Positions 43,442 through 54,410 are shown, numbered from the stretch's first letter. The stretch is 64,000 nucleotides of DNA from Pseudomonas viridiflava (GCF_900582195.1 NZ_UTHA01000297.1:62001-126000), one strand, 5' to 3'. The notes: a model not told the origin generated them from the letters alone. Made by a program: numbers and translations.

Positions 43442-43479
43442 AAAAAAAACGGCCCGCCTCCTGTAGGAAACGGGCCGTT
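43442..43479 (-). terminator. Rho-independent terminator of putP
   Basis: On the - strand AACGGCCCG pairs with CGGGCCGTT around a 14-base loop, followed by a run of T. It begins about 27 bases after the putP stop. Confidence 0.85.
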
Positions 43480-43505
43480 TTCGGGTGAGCGTTAGCTCAG
43501 AACAA

Positions 43506-44990
43506 TTACTTGTTCAGGTGGAAATCTTTTTCCGCCGCTTCGAAGCGCTGCACCATGCCAGTGGTCGGCGCGCCGAGCTTGCTGACGATGTAGATGGCGA
43601 TGCTAGCGAAGATGAAGCCTGGAATGATTTCGTACAGACCCAGCAGTTCGAAATGCTTCCAGACCACCACGGTGATCGCGCCAACCAGAATACCGGCCAG
43701 TGCGCCGTCGCGGGTCATGCCTTTCCAGACCACCGAGATCAGTACAACCGGACCGAACGCAGCGCCGAAACCGGCCCAGGCGTAGGACACCAGGCCCAGT
43801 ACGCGGTTTTCCGGGTTGGCCGCCAGGGCGATCGCGATCAGCGCAACCAACAGCACCATGGCACGGCCGACCCACACCAGTTCAACCTGGGAAGCGGATT
43901 TACGCAGGAAGGTTTTGTAGAAGTCTTCGGTCAGGGCGCTCGAGCACACCAGCAACTGGCAGCTCAGGGTGCTCATCACCGCAGCCAGAATGGCCGACAG
44001 CAACACACCGGCAATCCAAGGGTTGAAGAGGATCTTCGCCAGCTCGATGAACACACGTTCGTGGTTCTCGGTCACGGGACCGGCCACTTCCGGGTGCGCC
44101 GAGAAGTACGCGATACCGAAGAAGCCCACGGCCACGGTGCCACCCAGGCACAGGATCATCCAGGTCATGGAGATGCGACGCGCCTTGGCAATCGATTTCA
44201 CCGAATCCGCCGCCATGAAACGCGCGAGGATGTGCGGCTGACCGAAGTAGCCCAGACCCCAGCCCATCAGCGAGATGATGCCGATGAAGGTAGTGCCTTT
44301 GAGCATGTCGAAGTTGCTTGGATCTTGTGCTTCGATCGCCAGGAACGTGGTGTCGACACCACCGGTGGCCAGCAGCACGATGATTGGCGTAAGGATCAGC
44401 GCGAAAATCATCAGCGTGGCTTGTACGGTGTCGGTCCAGCTCACGGCCAGGAAACCACCGATAAAGGTGTAGGCAATTGTCGCCGCAGCACCGGCCCACA
44501 GCGCCGTCTCGTAGGACATGCCGAAGGTGCTTTCGAACAGACGGGCACCGGCCACGATGCCGGAAGCGCAGTAGATGGTGAAGAACACCAGAATCACAAT
44601 CGCCGAAATGATCCGCAGCAGACCACTCTTGTCTTCAAAACGGCTGGCGAAGTAATCCGGCAGGGTCAGGGCGTCGCCGTTGTGTTCGGTCTGCACGCGC
44701 AGACGGCCGGCAACGAACAGCCAGTTCAGGTAGGCACCGATGACCAGACCGATGGCGATCCAGCTTTCGGACAGACCGGACATGTAGATGGCGCCCGGCA
44801 GGCCCATCAACAACCAGCCGCTCATGTCGGAGGCACCGGCAGACAGCGCGGTGACGACGCTGCCGAGGCTGCGACCGCCGAGAATATAGTCAGAAAGGTT
44901 GTTGGTGGAGCGATAGGCCATCAAGCCGATCAGCACCATTGCTGCGATGTAGATCACGAACGTGATCAGGGTTGGATTGCTTACGCTCAT
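43506..44990 (-). CDS. putP: Sodium/proline symporter PutP
   Basis: 494 residues from the ATG at 44988-44990, preceded by AGGGCG. It has about 13 membrane helices of the SSS family, with DYILGGRSLGSVVTALSAGASDMSGWLL near the second helix (Na+ and proline binding), RFEDKSGLLRIISA and the family motif GWGLGYFGQPHILARFMA. It imports proline with Na+. It is divergent from putA, which it feeds, and the shared gap holds PutA-type operator motifs. Confidence 0.97.
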   Translation of the reverse strand: MSVSNPTLITFVIYIAAMVLIGLMAYRSTNNLSDYILGGRSLGSVVTALSAGASDMSGWLLMGLPGAIYMSGLSESWIAIGLVIGAYLNWLFVAGRLRVQTEHNGDALTLPDYFASRFEDKSGLLRIISAIVILVFFTIYCASGIVAGARLFESTFGMSYETALWAGAAATIAYTFIGGFLAVSWTDTVQATLMIFALILTPIIVLLATGGVDTTFLAIEAQDPSNFDMLKGTTFIGIISLMGWGLGYFGQPHILARFMAADSVKSIAKARRISMTWMILCLGGTVAVGFFGIAYFSAHPEVAGPVTENHERVFIELAKILFNPWIAGVLLSAILAAVMSTLSCQLLVCSSALTEDFYKTFLRKSASQVELVWVGRAMVLLVALIAIALAANPENRVLGLVSYAWAGFGAAFGPVVLISVVWKGMTRDGALAGILVGAITVVVWKHFELLGLYEIIPGFIFASIAIYIVSKLGAPTTGMVQRFEAAEKDFHLNK

Positions 44991-45137
44991 TGAGTTACGC
45001 CCTGGCTTTGTTTTTATGTAGCGGCGGTGTTGAACCGCACGCAAACGACGACGTTTGGCAGACGATCCGGGATCCCGCGCATTTAGGACTGATGTTTCCC
45101 CAGGAAAGCCATCAGCCGGTACACCGGGTTATTCCCG

Positions 45138-45376
45138 GTTGCACCTAGGGCGCGAATGCTATGCAACAAATCAAATAAGGTGCAACCAGTTTCGTGAGAA
45201 TTAGTTGCACCTAGTCGGATTTATCGACAATCACCCCGTTTTTGCTCCTTTTTGTGGCAGTCATGGCCCTTTGCTAGAAGCAAAAGCACCAAGCAGGAGC
45301 AGCACTTTCGTACCAGAAAATAATTCCTGACGAGCTGCCTATTATTCCGACAAAAAAAGGGTTGCACCCGGTTGCA
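45138..45376. promoter_or_regulatory. Cluster of six GTTGCA motifs (PutA operator candidates) between putP and putA
   Basis: GTTGCA occurs at 45138-45143, 45204-45209, 45361-45366 and 45371-45376 on the + strand and at 45162-45167 and 45181-45186 on the - strand. Five of the six are extended to GTTGCACC. GTTGCA is the known recognition core of the E. coli PutA ribbon-helix-helix domain, and this PutA has that domain. Four sites cluster near the putP side and two, 10 bp apart, near putA. The 458-bp gap (44991-45448) contains no gene I can support. Confidence 0.8.
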
Positions 45377-45448
45377 CCTCTTTCGACGCACGGCTAATCT
45401 TGCCGCCAGCTGATGCCACGCAACTGTGGCAACCATGAGGATAAAAAT

Positions 45449-48400
45449 ATGGCTACCACCACCCTTGGGGTCAAACTCGATGACCCGACCCGCGAGCGCC
45501 TGAAGGCGGCCGCGACCTCGATTGATCGCACACCGCACTGGCTGATCAAGCAGGCAATTTTCAATTACCTGGAAAAACTCGAGGGTGGTGCAACCCTGAC
45601 CGAGCTGAACGGTTTGACCGCCAAGGACGCCGATGAGGCCGGCGAAGTCCACACCGATCACGCGCACCAGTGCTTCCTCGAATTCGCCGAAAGCATCCTG
45701 CCGCAATCCGTTCTGCGCGCCTCGATCACCGCCGCTTACCGTCGCCCTGAGCCGGAAGTCGTGCCGATGCTGATCGAGCAGGCTCGCCTGCCGGCACCTA
45801 TGGCCGAAGCCACCAACAAACTCGCCGCCTCCATCGCGGAAAAACTGCGTAACCAGAAAAGTGCCGGCGGTCGTGCAGGCATTGTTCAGGGTCTGCTGCA
45901 GGAATTTTCCCTGTCGTCCCAGGAAGGCGTCGCGCTGATGTGCCTCGCCGAGGCGCTGTTGCGTATCCCGGACAAGGGCACTCGCGACGCACTGATCCGC
46001 GACAAGATCAGCACCGGTAACTGGCACCCGCACCTGGGCAACAGCCCGTCGCTGTTCGTCAATGCGGCCACTTGGGGCTTGTTGCTGACCGGCAAACTGG
46101 TCTCGACGCACAACGAAGCCGGCCTGACCTCGTCCTTGAGCCGCATCATCGGCAAGAGCGGCGAGCCGATGATCCGCAAGGGCGTCGACATGGCCATGCG
46201 CCTGATGGGCGAGCAGTTCGTCACCGGCGAAACCATCGCTGAAGCACTGGCCAACGCGAGCAAGTTCGAAGCCAAGGGCTTCCGTTATTCCTACGACATG
46301 CTCGGTGAAGCGGCACTCACCGAACACGACGCGCAGAAGTACCTGGCGTCGTACGAACAAGCCATCCACTCGATCGGCAAAGCCTCCCACGGCCGTGGGA
46401 TTTATGAAGGCCCGGGCATCTCCATCAAACTGTCGGCACTGCACCCGCGTTACAGCCGCGCGCAGTACGAGCGTGTGATGGACGAGCTGTACCCGCGTCT
46501 GCTGTCGCTGACCCTGCTGGCCAAGCAATACGACATCGGCCTGAACATCGACGCCGAAGAAGCCGACCGTCTCGAACTGTCGCTGGATCTGCTTGAGCGC
46601 CTGTGCTTCGAGCCGCAACTGACCGGCTGGAACGGCATCGGTTTCGTCATCCAGGCTTACCAGAAGCGTTGCCCGTACGTGATCGACTACGTGATTGACC
46701 TGGCTCGTCGCAGCCGTCATCGCCTGATGATCCGTCTGGTGAAAGGCGCTTACTGGGACAGCGAAATCAAGCGCGCCCAGGTCGAAGGCCTGGAAGGCTA
46801 TCCGGTCTACACCCGCAAGGTGTACACCGACGTTTCCTACATCGCTTGCGCACGCAAACTGCTGTCGGTACCGGAAGTCATCTACCCGCAGTTCGCCACG
46901 CACAACGCCCACACCCTGTCGGCCATTTACCACATTGCCGGTCAGAACTATTACCCGGGCCAGTACGAATTCCAGTGCCTGCACGGCATGGGCGAACCGC
47001 TCTACGAGCAGGTTGTAGGCAAAGTTTCCGAGGGCAAGCTGAACCGTCCGTGCCGTGTGTACGCTCCGGTCGGCACTCACGAAACCCTGCTGGCTTACCT
47101 CGTGCGTCGCCTGCTGGAAAACGGCGCGAACACCTCGTTCGTCAACCGCATCGCCGACCAGTCGATTTCGATTCAGGAATTGGTGGCCGATCCAGTAGCG
47201 CAGATCGAGCAGATGGCCACAGTGGAAGGTGGTTTCGGCCTGCCGCACCCGCGCATTCCGCTGCCGCGTGACTTGTACGGTTCCGAGCGTGCCAACTCCA
47301 GCGGCATCGACATGGCCAACGAACATCGTCTGGCTTCGCTTTCCTGCGCCCTGCTCGCCACCGCACACAATGACTGGAAAGCTGCGCCGATGCTCGGTTG
47401 CGCCTCCAGCAACGAAACACCGGCAGCCGTTCTGAACCCATCGGATCACCGTGATGTGGTCGGTCATGTGCAGGAAGCCACTGTCGAAGACGTCGACAAC
47501 GCCATTCAATGCGCACTGAACGCCGCACCGATCTGGCAGGCTACCCCGCCCGCCGAACGCGCGGCGATTCTGGAACGTGCCGCTGATTTGATGGAAGGCG
47601 AGATCCAGCCGCTGATGGGCCTGTTGGCTCGCGAAGCCGGCAAGACCTACGCCAACGCCATCGCCGAAGTCCGCGAAGCCGTCGACTTCCTGCGTTATTA
47701 CGCGGTGCAGGCGCGCAACGATTTCAGCAACGACGCCCACCGCCCACTGGGTCCGGTAGTGTGCATCAGCCCGTGGAACTTCCCATTGGCGATTTTCAGT
47801 GGCCAGGTTGCTGCTGCACTGGCTGCCGGTAACCCGGTACTGGCCAAACCGGCTGAGCAGACTCCGCTGGTTGCCGCTCAGGCCGTACGCCTGATGCTTG
47901 AAGCCGGCATTCCGGAAGGCGTGCTGCAACTGCTGCCGGGGCGCGGTGAAACCGTCGGCGCCGGTCTGGTTGGTGATGAACGCGTCAAGGGCGTGATGTT
48001 CACCGGTTCCACCGAAGTTGCGCGCCTGCTGCAACGCAACATCGCTGGCCGTCTCGACAGCCAGGGCCGTCCGATTCCGCTGATCGCCGAAACCGGCGGC
48101 CAGAACGCGATGATCGTCGACTCCTCGGCACTGACTGAACAAGTTGTGATCGACGTGGTGTCCTCGGCCTTCGACAGCGCTGGTCAACGTTGCTCGGCGC
48201 TGCGGGTACTGTGCCTGCAGGAAGATTCCGCCGATCGCGTCATCGAAATGCTCAAAGGTGCCATGGCTGAAAGCCGTCTCGGCAACCCTGAGCGTCTGTC
48301 TGTGGACATCGGCCCGGTGATCGACGCCGAAGCCAAGGCGGGCATCGACAAGCACATCCAGGGCATGCGCGACAAAGGTCGCAACGTCTACCAGGTGGCG

Positions 48401-49402
48401 ATCGCCGACACCGAAGAAGTCAAACGCGGCACCTTCGTCATGCCGACCTTGATCGAACTGGAAAGCTTCGACGAGCTGCAACGCGAGATCTTCGGCCCGG
48501 TGCTGCACGTGGTGCGCTACAAGCGCAAAGAGATCGATCAACTGATCGGCCAGATCAACGCTTCCGGTTATGGCCTGACCTTGGGCGTACACACACGCAT
48601 CGACGAGACCATCGCCAAGGTAATCGACAACGTCAACGCCGGTAACGTCTACGTTAACCGCAACATCGTTGGTGCTGTGGTCGGCGTGCAGCCATTCGGC
48701 GGCGAAGGCCTGTCGGGTACGGGTCCGAAGGCTGGTGGCCCGCTGTACCTGTACCGCTTGCTGGCGACACGTCCTACGGATGCCATCGAACAATCCTTCG
48801 CTCGCGGTGACGCCGTTGTCGCCCCGGACGTTCGACTGCGCGATGCCATGAGCAAACCGCTGAACGCGCTGAAAGCCTGGGCTGACAGCAACAAGTTCGC
48901 TGACCTGAGTACGCTGTGCGTGCAGTACGCTGCGCAATCGCAGAGCGGCATTACCCGCGTACTGGCCGGCCCGACCGGTGAGAAGAACAGCTACGCGATC
49001 CTGCCACGTGAGCACGTGTTGTGCCTGGCGGAGGTTGAAGGTGATCTGCTGACGCAACTGGCTGCGGTATTGGCCGTGGGCGGTTCGGCAGTGTGGCCGG
49101 AGTCCGACATCAGCAAGGCCTTGTTCGCACGTCTGCCGAAAGAAATTCAGGCGCGGATCAAACTGGTTGCCGACTGGAACAAGGACGAGGTGGTATTTGA
49201 TGCGGTTCTGCATCACGGCCATTCCGACCAGTTGCGCGGCGTTTGCCAGCAGATAGCCAAGCGTGCCGGCGCGATCGTTGGGGTCCAGGGCTTGTCCCAG
49301 GGCGAGACCAACATTGCCCTGGAGCGTCTGGTGATTGAGCGGGCGTTGAGTGTTAACACCGCTGCGGCGGGTGGCAATGCCAGTCTGATGACTATCGGCT
49401 AA
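45449..49402 (+). CDS. putA: Trifunctional PutA: repressor, proline dehydrogenase, P5C dehydrogenase
   Basis: 1317 residues from the ATG at 45449 (GAGGA upstream). Residues 1-47 are a ribbon-helix-helix DNA-binding domain ([20 protein letters not shown]). Proline dehydrogenase spans about 240-610, with [15 protein letters not shown] and [20 protein letters not shown]. The aldehyde-dehydrogenase half (~650-1110) has [25 protein letters not shown], the catalytic [10 protein letters not shown] (Cys915) and [23 protein letters not shown]; a C-terminal vestigial ALDH domain follows. It oxidises proline to glutamate at the membrane when proline is present and represses put genes when it is absent. 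Confidence 0.98.
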   Translation: MATTTLGVKLDDPTRERLKAAATSIDRTPHWLIKQAIFNYLEKLEGGATLTELNGLTAKDADEAGEVHTDHAHQCFLEFAESILPQSVLRASITAAYRRPEPEVVPMLIEQARLPAPMAEATNKLAASIAEKLRNQKSAGGRAGIVQGLLQEFSLSSQEGVALMCLAEALLRIPDKGTRDALIRDKISTGNWHPHLGNSPSLFVNAATWGLLLTGKLVSTHNEAGLTSSLSRIIGKSGEPMIRKGVDMAMRLMGEQFVTGETIAEALANASKFEAKGFRYSYDMLGEAALTEHDAQKYLASYEQAIHSIGKASHGRGIYEGPGISIKLSALHPRYSRAQYERVMDELYPRLLSLTLLAKQYDIGLNIDAEEADRLELSLDLLERLCFEPQLTGWNGIGFVIQAYQKRCPYVIDYVIDLARRSRHRLMIRLVKGAYWDSEIKRAQVEGLEGYPVYTRKVYTDVSYIACARKLLSVPEVIYPQFATHNAHTLSAIYHIAGQNYYPGQYEFQCLHGMGEPLYEQVVGKVSEGKLNRPCRVYAPVGTHETLLAYLVRRLLENGANTSFVNRIADQSISIQELVADPVAQIEQMATVEGGFGLPHPRIPLPRDLYGSERANSSGIDMANEHRLASLSCALLATAHNDWKAAPMLGCASSNETPAAVLNPSDHRDVVGHVQEATVEDVDNAIQCALNAAPIWQATPPAERAAILERAADLMEGEIQPLMGLLAREAGKTYANAIAEVREAVDFLRYYAVQARNDFSNDAHRPLGPVVCISPWNFPLAIFSGQVAAALAAGNPVLAKPAEQTPLVAAQAVRLMLEAGIPEGVLQLLPGRGETVGAGLVGDERVKGVMFTGSTEVARLLQRNIAGRLDSQGRPIPLIAETGGQNAMIVDSSALTEQVVIDVVSSAFDSAGQRCSALRVLCLQEDSADRVIEMLKGAMAESRLGNPERLSVDIGPVIDAEAKAGIDKHIQGMRDKGRNVYQVAIADTEEVKRGTFVMPTLIELESFDELQREIFGPVLHVVRYKRKEIDQLIGQINASGYGLTLGVHTRIDETIAKVIDNVNAGNVYVNRNIVGAVVGVQPFGGEGLSGTGPKAGGPLYLYRLLATRPTDAIEQSFARGDAVVAPDVRLRDAMSKPLNALKAWADSNKFADLSTLCVQYAAQSQSGITRVLAGPTGEKNSYAILPREHVLCLAEVEGDLLTQLAAVLAVGGSAVWPESDISKALFARLPKEIQARIKLVADWNKDEVVFDAVLHHGHSDQLRGVCQQIAKRAGAIVGVQGLSQGETNIALERLVIERALSVNTAAAGGNASLMTIG

Positions 49403-49412
49403 TACTGATAAA

Positions 49413-49436
49413 CCGGGCACCTGCATAGGTGCCCGG
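49413..49436 (+). terminator. Hairpin after putA
   Basis: A perfect 10-bp stem, CCGGGCACCT and complement, with loop GCAT, eleven bases after the putA stop. There is no T run, so termination is likely but not certain. Confidence 0.55.
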
Positions 49437-49451
49437 CATAGCAACAATCCC

Positions 49452-49541
49452 TGTGGGAGCGAGCTTGCTCGCGAAAGCGGTCTGCCAGTCAACTCATCTG
49501 TTGAATGTGCCGACCTCTTCGCGAGCAAGCTCGCTCCCACA
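49452..49541. repeat. REP doublet, copy 5
   Basis: Inverted arms TGTGGGAGCGAGCTTGCTCG and CGAGCAAGCTCGCTCCCACA between putA and the acyl-CoA dehydrogenase gene. Confidence 0.9.
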
Positions 49542-49661
49542 GTTGTTTTTGGGTGTTTGTTAAGTGGGTGCTCGGCTCTAACATCACCGCGATCAATCAT
49601 CCTGTTCAGCCTTTATCAGCACGCCTAGACTCGGCCCAACCCCAATCTCAGGTAAGCCGCC

Positions 49662-51464
49662 ATGTCCGAGACGCTGCTCAGTTCCCGCAATCTGGCTTTC
49701 GAGCTGTACGAAGTCCTTGATGCCGAGGGCCTGACCCGGCGTGAACGCTTTGCCGAGCACAATCGCGAAACCTTCGACGCCGCCATCGGCACCGCGCGCA
49801 GCATCGCCGAGAAGTACTTTGCGCCGCACAACCGCAAGGGCGACGAGAACGAACCGCGCTACGAGGACGGTCAGGCGAGTCTGATTCCTGAAGTGAAACC
49901 GGCGGTGGATGCCTTCCTCGAGGCCGGTTTCCTCAACGCCGCGAGAAGTTTCGAGGCCGGCGGCATGCAACTTCCTACGCTGCTATCGCAAGCCTGCTTC
50001 GCGCATTTCCAGTCAGCCAACGCCGCTTCGACGTCCTACCCGTTCCTGACCATGGGCGCGGCGAACCTGATCGAGAGCTTCGGCACTGACGAACAGAAAC
50101 AACGCTTCCTGCAACCGATGATCGACGGCCGCTTCTTCGGCACCATGGCCCTGACCGAGCCCCACGCAGGCTCATCACTGTCGGATATTCGTACACGCGC
50201 CGAGCCGGCGCCCGACGGCACTTATCGTCTGAAGGGCAACAAGATTTTCATTTCCGGTGGTGATCACCCGCTCTCGGAAAACATCGTGCACATGGTTCTG
50301 GCCAAACTGCCGGACGCACCTGCGGGCGTTAAAGGCATCTCGCTGTTTATCGTGCCGAAATTTCTGGTCAACGATGACGGGAGCTTGGGCCAACGCAACG
50401 ACGTGCTGCTGGCGGGGCTGTTCCACAAGATGGGCTGGCGCGGTACCACTTCCACGGCGCTGAACTTCGGCGATAACGGCGAGTGTGTCGGCTATCTGGT
50501 CGGGAAGCCGCATCACGGCTTGAGCTATATGTTCCAGATGATGAACGAGGCGCGGATCGGCGTCGGTATGGGCGCGGTGATGCTCGGCTATGCCGGTTAC
50601 CTGTATTCGCTGGAGTACGCCCGCGAACGTCCACAGGGTCGCGTGCCGGACAACAAGGACCCAACCACGGCGCCGGTGGCGATCATTCAGCACGCCGATG
50701 TCAGACGTATGCTGTTGACGCAGAAGTCCTACGTTGAAGGTGCATTTGACCTCGGCCTTTACGCGGCGCGCTTGTTCGATGACACCACGACACTTGAGAG
50801 CGAAGCCGAGCGCAAACAGGCACATGAGCTATTGGATTTGCTGACCCCGATCGTCAAATCCTGGCCGTCGGAGTTCTGCCTGAAGGCCAACGAACTGGCG
50901 ATCCAGATTCTTGGCGGTCACGGCTACACCCGCGAATATCCGGTGGAACAGTACTATCGCGACAACCGCTTGAACCCGATTCACGAAGGCACTCACGGCA
51001 TTCAGTCGCTGGACTTGCTCGGGCGCAAACTGGCGCAGAACGGTGGCGCAGGGCTGAAGCAACTGATTCGCCTGATCGCCACCACCGCTGAACGCGCTAC
51101 AGCATACGAATCGCTAACCGCACTGCGTGAACCACTGGAAAAACTGGTGTCGAGCCTGCAAAAGGTGACCATCGGGTTGTTGACCGATCTGGCACAGGGC
51201 AAGGTCAATGGCAGCCTGGCGAACTCGGCGTTGTACCTTAAGGTGTTCGGCCACACGGTAATTGGCTGGCGCTGGCTGGAACAGGCGATTCGGGCCGAGG
51301 AAGGATTGGCCAAGGATAATGCGGCGGATGCTGGCTTCTATAAAGGCAAGTTACAGGCCGCGCGGTATTTTCTGACGTGGGAGGTGCCGGGTTGCCACCA
51401 TGAGCTGGCGTTGCTGGAGGCACGGGATGATACGTGCCTGGCGATGCAGGATGCGTGGTTCTGA
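49662..51464 (+). CDS. Acyl-CoA dehydrogenase (large, ~600-residue type)
   Basis: 600 residues. An N-terminal extension helix precedes the acyl-CoA dehydrogenase fold: TMALTEPHAGSSLSDIRT (flavin contact), RLKGNKIFISGGDH, the C-terminal helical domain with EYARERPQGR and the motif LGGHGYTREYPVEQYYRDNRLNPIHEGTHGIQSLD, whose Glu after IH is in the catalytic-base position. It oxidises an acyl-CoA to the enoyl-CoA with FAD; the chain length is unknown. Transcribed alone, with no beta-oxidation partner nearby. Confidence 0.93.
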   Translation: MSETLLSSRNLAFELYEVLDAEGLTRRERFAEHNRETFDAAIGTARSIAEKYFAPHNRKGDENEPRYEDGQASLIPEVKPAVDAFLEAGFLNAARSFEAGGMQLPTLLSQACFAHFQSANAASTSYPFLTMGAANLIESFGTDEQKQRFLQPMIDGRFFGTMALTEPHAGSSLSDIRTRAEPAPDGTYRLKGNKIFISGGDHPLSENIVHMVLAKLPDAPAGVKGISLFIVPKFLVNDDGSLGQRNDVLLAGLFHKMGWRGTTSTALNFGDNGECVGYLVGKPHHGLSYMFQMMNEARIGVGMGAVMLGYAGYLYSLEYARERPQGRVPDNKDPTTAPVAIIQHADVRRMLLTQKSYVEGAFDLGLYAARLFDDTTTLESEAERKQAHELLDLLTPIVKSWPSEFCLKANELAIQILGGHGYTREYPVEQYYRDNRLNPIHEGTHGIQSLDLLGRKLAQNGGAGLKQLIRLIATTAERATAYESLTALREPLEKLVSSLQKVTIGLLTDLAQGKVNGSLANSALYLKVFGHTVIGWRWLEQAIRAEEGLAKDNAADAGFYKGKLQAARYFLTWEVPGCHHELALLEARDDTCLAMQDAWF

Positions 51465-51503
51465 TTTCAGCGCCATTACCCAGACAAAACACTTTATCGC
51501 GCG

Positions 51504-51535
51504 TTCCACACCTGTCATGTTTGACAGGTGTGGAA
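51504..51535. other. Perfect 13-bp inverted repeat
   Basis: TTCCACACCTGTC and GACAGGTGTGGAA flank the 6-base loop ATGTTT, 40 bp after the acyl-CoA dehydrogenase stop and 106 bp before the next gene. No T run follows on either strand, so it is either an unusual terminator or an operator for the downstream gene. Confidence 0.6.
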
Positions 51536-51640
51536 ATGAGCCCTGCGCGATAGGCTGTATTCGCCTGACATGTAGTTTGCAGTTTGCCCGGCAAGTTCGG
51601 ACTTAACGTCCTCTTCTTACCCTACAAAAGAGCGAACGCC

Positions 51641-52354
51641 ATGAACAGCAAAGCGGCCGCAAAAACCATCAAACTTGCCGGGCTGGTAACGCGGGATGAT
51701 TGCGTTCTCGCCTCAATTTCGCAGTTTGGCACGCGAAACGGCACTGAATGGACGCACACGGACTCAGAAGAGTCCATCGTCATCAGCAAGAATCACCAGC
51801 GTCTCTCTAATGAGAGATCAATTGTCAGCATCACAACGTCACCTGATAAAGGTGTGCCCAGCGTCGAAACGACAGCGGCAGAAATGTTCCAGGTCATTTC
51901 GGCAGAAGACCGATATGACACAAATAATCGTGTTGCCTACAAAGAGTTTTCACGCCAGATCGGCAGTGCGTGGCGCTCGGTAGTGTATGGCGGTGCTGAT
52001 TTGAGCGACCAGTCAGCACCATTGGAGATTGATCCCTACATCATTCTTAACGAAGAACAGTTTATTTTCTCGGCACGATTCAATGACGTGGTGAAAGAAC
52101 CGAATGCAGCGCGAGTATCAGAAAAGCGCTATATCAAAAAGGGCAAGGACCTCTACCAGGCCATGGTAATTACTTCCGAGTACATCTATGCCACTGTCAG
52201 GGACTTCGATAGTTACGATATGTTCAGAACGATCGCGACTGGGGACAAGTATCACCAAGGCTCGCAGGTGTGGACTGTCCAGGAGAAACGAGTGTTTTAT
52301 TTAACGACAATCGGCAAAATCGATTTTTATGGGCGGGAAATCCTGCTGTTTTGA
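51641..52354 (+). CDS. Unrecognised hypothetical protein
   Basis: 237 residues from the ATG at 51641; I do not recognise the family. No signal peptide or membrane helix is apparent. The protein is polar, with many Ser and Thr in the first half (SIVSITTSPDKGVPSVETTA) and a beta-rich second half (YIILNEEQFIFSARFND, YLTTIGKIDFYGREILLF). Base composition is visibly more AT-rich than the neighbours (codons such as ATA, TTT and AAT), suggesting recent acquisition. It stands alone between the acyl-CoA dehydrogenase gene and a chemoreceptor gene. Confidence 0.65.
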   Translation: MNSKAAAKTIKLAGLVTRDDCVLASISQFGTRNGTEWTHTDSEESIVISKNHQRLSNERSIVSITTSPDKGVPSVETTAAEMFQVISAEDRYDTNNRVAYKEFSRQIGSAWRSVVYGGADLSDQSAPLEIDPYIILNEEQFIFSARFNDVVKEPNAARVSEKRYIKKGKDLYQAMVITSEYIYATVRDFDSYDMFRTIATGDKYHQGSQVWTVQEKRVFYLTTIGKIDFYGREILLF

Positions 52355-52368
52355 ACACATTGCTCAGA

Positions 52369-52395
52369 GCCGACGCGCTTTTGCAGTGCGTCGGC
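52369..52395. terminator. Hairpin between convergent genes
   Basis: GCCGACGC and GCGTCGGC form an 8-bp stem around GCTTTTGCAGT, between the hypothetical gene (+) and the chemoreceptor gene (-). Possible two-way terminator; T runs are poor. Confidence 0.45.
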
Positions 52396-52412
52396 ATAGG
52401 ACAACCATATGC

Positions 52413-54350
52413 TTAACTTAAGCGAAACCCGCCCATCTGCCGCGCCAGATCATCCGCCAGCCTCTGCAACATCTGACAATCCTCACGACAGGCCCTGACC
52501 TCCCCCGCCGTCGCCCGCGCCAGATCGGAAATCCCCTGCACATTACGGTTGATCTCTTCAGTCACCGCCGACTGCTCTTCCGTCGCCGTCGCCACCTGAT
52601 GGTTCATGTCACTGATGCGCTCGACCTGCCCGGTAATCGCCGTCAACGACGCCCCGGTACGCTGGCTCGACTCAACCCCGGTGCCGGTCGCCGCCTGGCC
52701 TGTACGCATCGACGACACGGCGTTTTCCGCGCCTTGCTTGAGGCTGCCGATCATCTGCTGGATTTCATCGGTAGACGCCTGCGTGCGTCGTGCCAGGGTG
52801 CGCACTTCATCAGCGACAACTGCAAAGCCGCGTCCCATATCCCCAGCCCGTGCCGCTTCGATCGCTGCGTTGAGCGCCAGCAGATTGGTCTGCTCGGACA
52901 CCCCGCGAATCACCGCCAATACCGAATCAATCGAGGCCACTTGGTGCGCCAGCTCGCCGACCGCGCCCGCCGCCACACCAATATCATCGGACATGCTTTC
53001 AATATGCTTGATCGAGCCGCCTACCACTTCGCGCGCCTGCATCGCCTCATCCCGCGCGGTCTGCGAGGCGAGCGCCGCATTACCAGCGTTCTGCGCAATC
53101 TCCTGCACGGTCAGGCCCATCTCGTGAACCGCCGTCGCGACCATGTCGGTCATTTCCTGCTGGCGACCAGAACGTTCCGCCGTGTTCTCCACCACTTTCG
53201 CCACCTGCCCCACAGCCGTGCGCAGGCGTTCGCTGGTGGTCAGCACTTCGCCGATCATGCCGCGCTGGCTGTCGAGGAAACGGTTGAAGCCCCGGGCGAG
53301 ATCGCCCAGCTCGTCGGCGCGACTGGAATCTAACCGGTGGGTCAAATCTCCACCGCCGCTACCAATTGCTACCAGCGCCGCTGTTACCTGGCGAATCGGT
53401 CGCACCAAACCTTGCGCCAGCCACACCACCAAAGCGAGGCACACCAGCGCCACGGCCAGACCGATACCGCCGCTCATCCACATCGCTTTTCGGGCTTCGG
53501 CATAGATCTGCGACTGTGGCACTTCGGCCACCAGGGTCCAGCCTAAATCACGCAAAGGCAGGCTGAAGGCGAGGAAGTCTTCGTCGTCTCTCTGGAAGCT
53601 GCTACTGATTGCCGTTTTTTGGCCCATGACAGCCTGCGCTGCATTGGCGCCGATCTGCTCGCTCAAGGTGCGTTTGCCGCTGAACTGAGCTTCGGGATGC
53701 ACTTGGATCAAACCATCGGAACGCACGAGATAGACCTTGCCGCGCTCGCCAAAGCTGAAATTGTGGATCAGCTCCGACAGCTCTTTCATGCTCAAACCGA
53801 GCCCGGCCACACCGACCACTTTGCCGGCCTGCTCCACCTTCAAATCAATGAACAGCGCCAACTCTCCGGTCGCCCCGTCGTTGTCGATGTTCAGGGTGCG
53901 CGACTGATTGCTGTCGAGGAAGGAATAGAACCAGGCATCGGCCGGTTTGGAACGACTGAGGGTGCGATCCAGACCTTTTTCGGTGATGTAGTGATTGGAT
54001 TCGGTACCGATGATCAAAGCGGTGAAGGCTTTATGTTCGGCGCGGATGCCTTCCAGATACTGCGCGAAGCCAGCCGTTTTGCTGCTGTCTTCGCCGGATG
54101 CGAGCCAATCGCGCACCATGGAATTGCTGGCGATGTCTTTAGCCGCCGTCAACGGCTGGACGAGGATCCGTTCGATATCGTTGCGCGTCGCTTCAATGCT
54201 CGACGGCAGTGCTTGTTCTACCAGATAGCTCTGGGCGAGGCGGTTGACCACCAGGGTATAAATGCCAACCACGATCAGGATACTGACCAGCAGGGCGGTG
54301 CCCATGCTGAGAATCAGCTGCCATTGAATACTGCGTCGCCACAACTGCAT
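52413..54350 (-). CDS. Methyl-accepting chemotaxis protein with double-Cache-type sensor
   Basis: 645 residues from the ATG at 54348-54350, preceded by GGGGGTG. An N-terminal membrane helix (~10-37) leads to a ~250-residue periplasmic domain ([65 protein letters not shown]) of dCache type. A second helix (~285-310), HAMP ([24 protein letters not shown]) and the signalling hairpin [35 protein letters not shown] follow. No C-terminal CheR pentapeptide. It senses an unknown periplasmic ligand; dCache domains of this kind often bind amino or organic acids. Confidence 0.93.
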   Translation of the reverse strand: MQLWRRSIQWQLILSMGTALLVSILIVVGIYTLVVNRLAQSYLVEQALPSSIEATRNDIERILVQPLTAAKDIASNSMVRDWLASGEDSSKTAGFAQYLEGIRAEHKAFTALIIGTESNHYITEKGLDRTLSRSKPADAWFYSFLDSNQSRTLNIDNDGATGELALFIDLKVEQAGKVVGVAGLGLSMKELSELIHNFSFGERGKVYLVRSDGLIQVHPEAQFSGKRTLSEQIGANAAQAVMGQKTAISSSFQRDDEDFLAFSLPLRDLGWTLVAEVPQSQIYAEARKAMWMSGGIGLAVALVCLALVVWLAQGLVRPIRQVTAALVAIGSGGGDLTHRLDSSRADELGDLARGFNRFLDSQRGMIGEVLTTSERLRTAVGQVAKVVENTAERSGRQQEMTDMVATAVHEMGLTVQEIAQNAGNAALASQTARDEAMQAREVVGGSIKHIESMSDDIGVAAGAVGELAHQVASIDSVLAVIRGVSEQTNLLALNAAIEAARAGDMGRGFAVVADEVRTLARRTQASTDEIQQMIGSLKQGAENAVSSMRTGQAATGTGVESSQRTGASLTAITGQVERISDMNHQVATATEEQSAVTEEINRNVQGISDLARATAGEVRACREDCQMLQRLADDLARQMGGFRLS

Positions 54351-54400
54351 GGAGCACCCCCAAAGAATAAGTGGCCGAAACAATGCAACAGCCGTGCCGA

Positions 54401-54410
54401 TTGTATACAA
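54401..54410. promoter_or_regulatory. TTGTATACAA palindrome upstream of the chemoreceptor gene
   Basis: A perfect 10-bp palindrome 51 bp before the chemoreceptor start, also offering a -10-like TACAAT on the - strand. It lies in the 99-bp gap between zapA and the chemoreceptor gene. Operator or promoter role is tentative. Confidence 0.3.

Noticed and set aside
1505-49541. Regularly recurring GTGGGAGCGAGC palindromes, considered as CRISPR repeats
   Set aside because: The copies are kilobases apart, occur as inverted pairs and lack spacer structure or cas genes.
45221-49600. A 1459-codon open frame on the - strand opposite putA
   Set aside because: It mirrors the PutA reading frame, has low-complexity His/Gln/Arg/Val-rich translation without any motif, and spans the putA control region. 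It results from GC-rich third positions.
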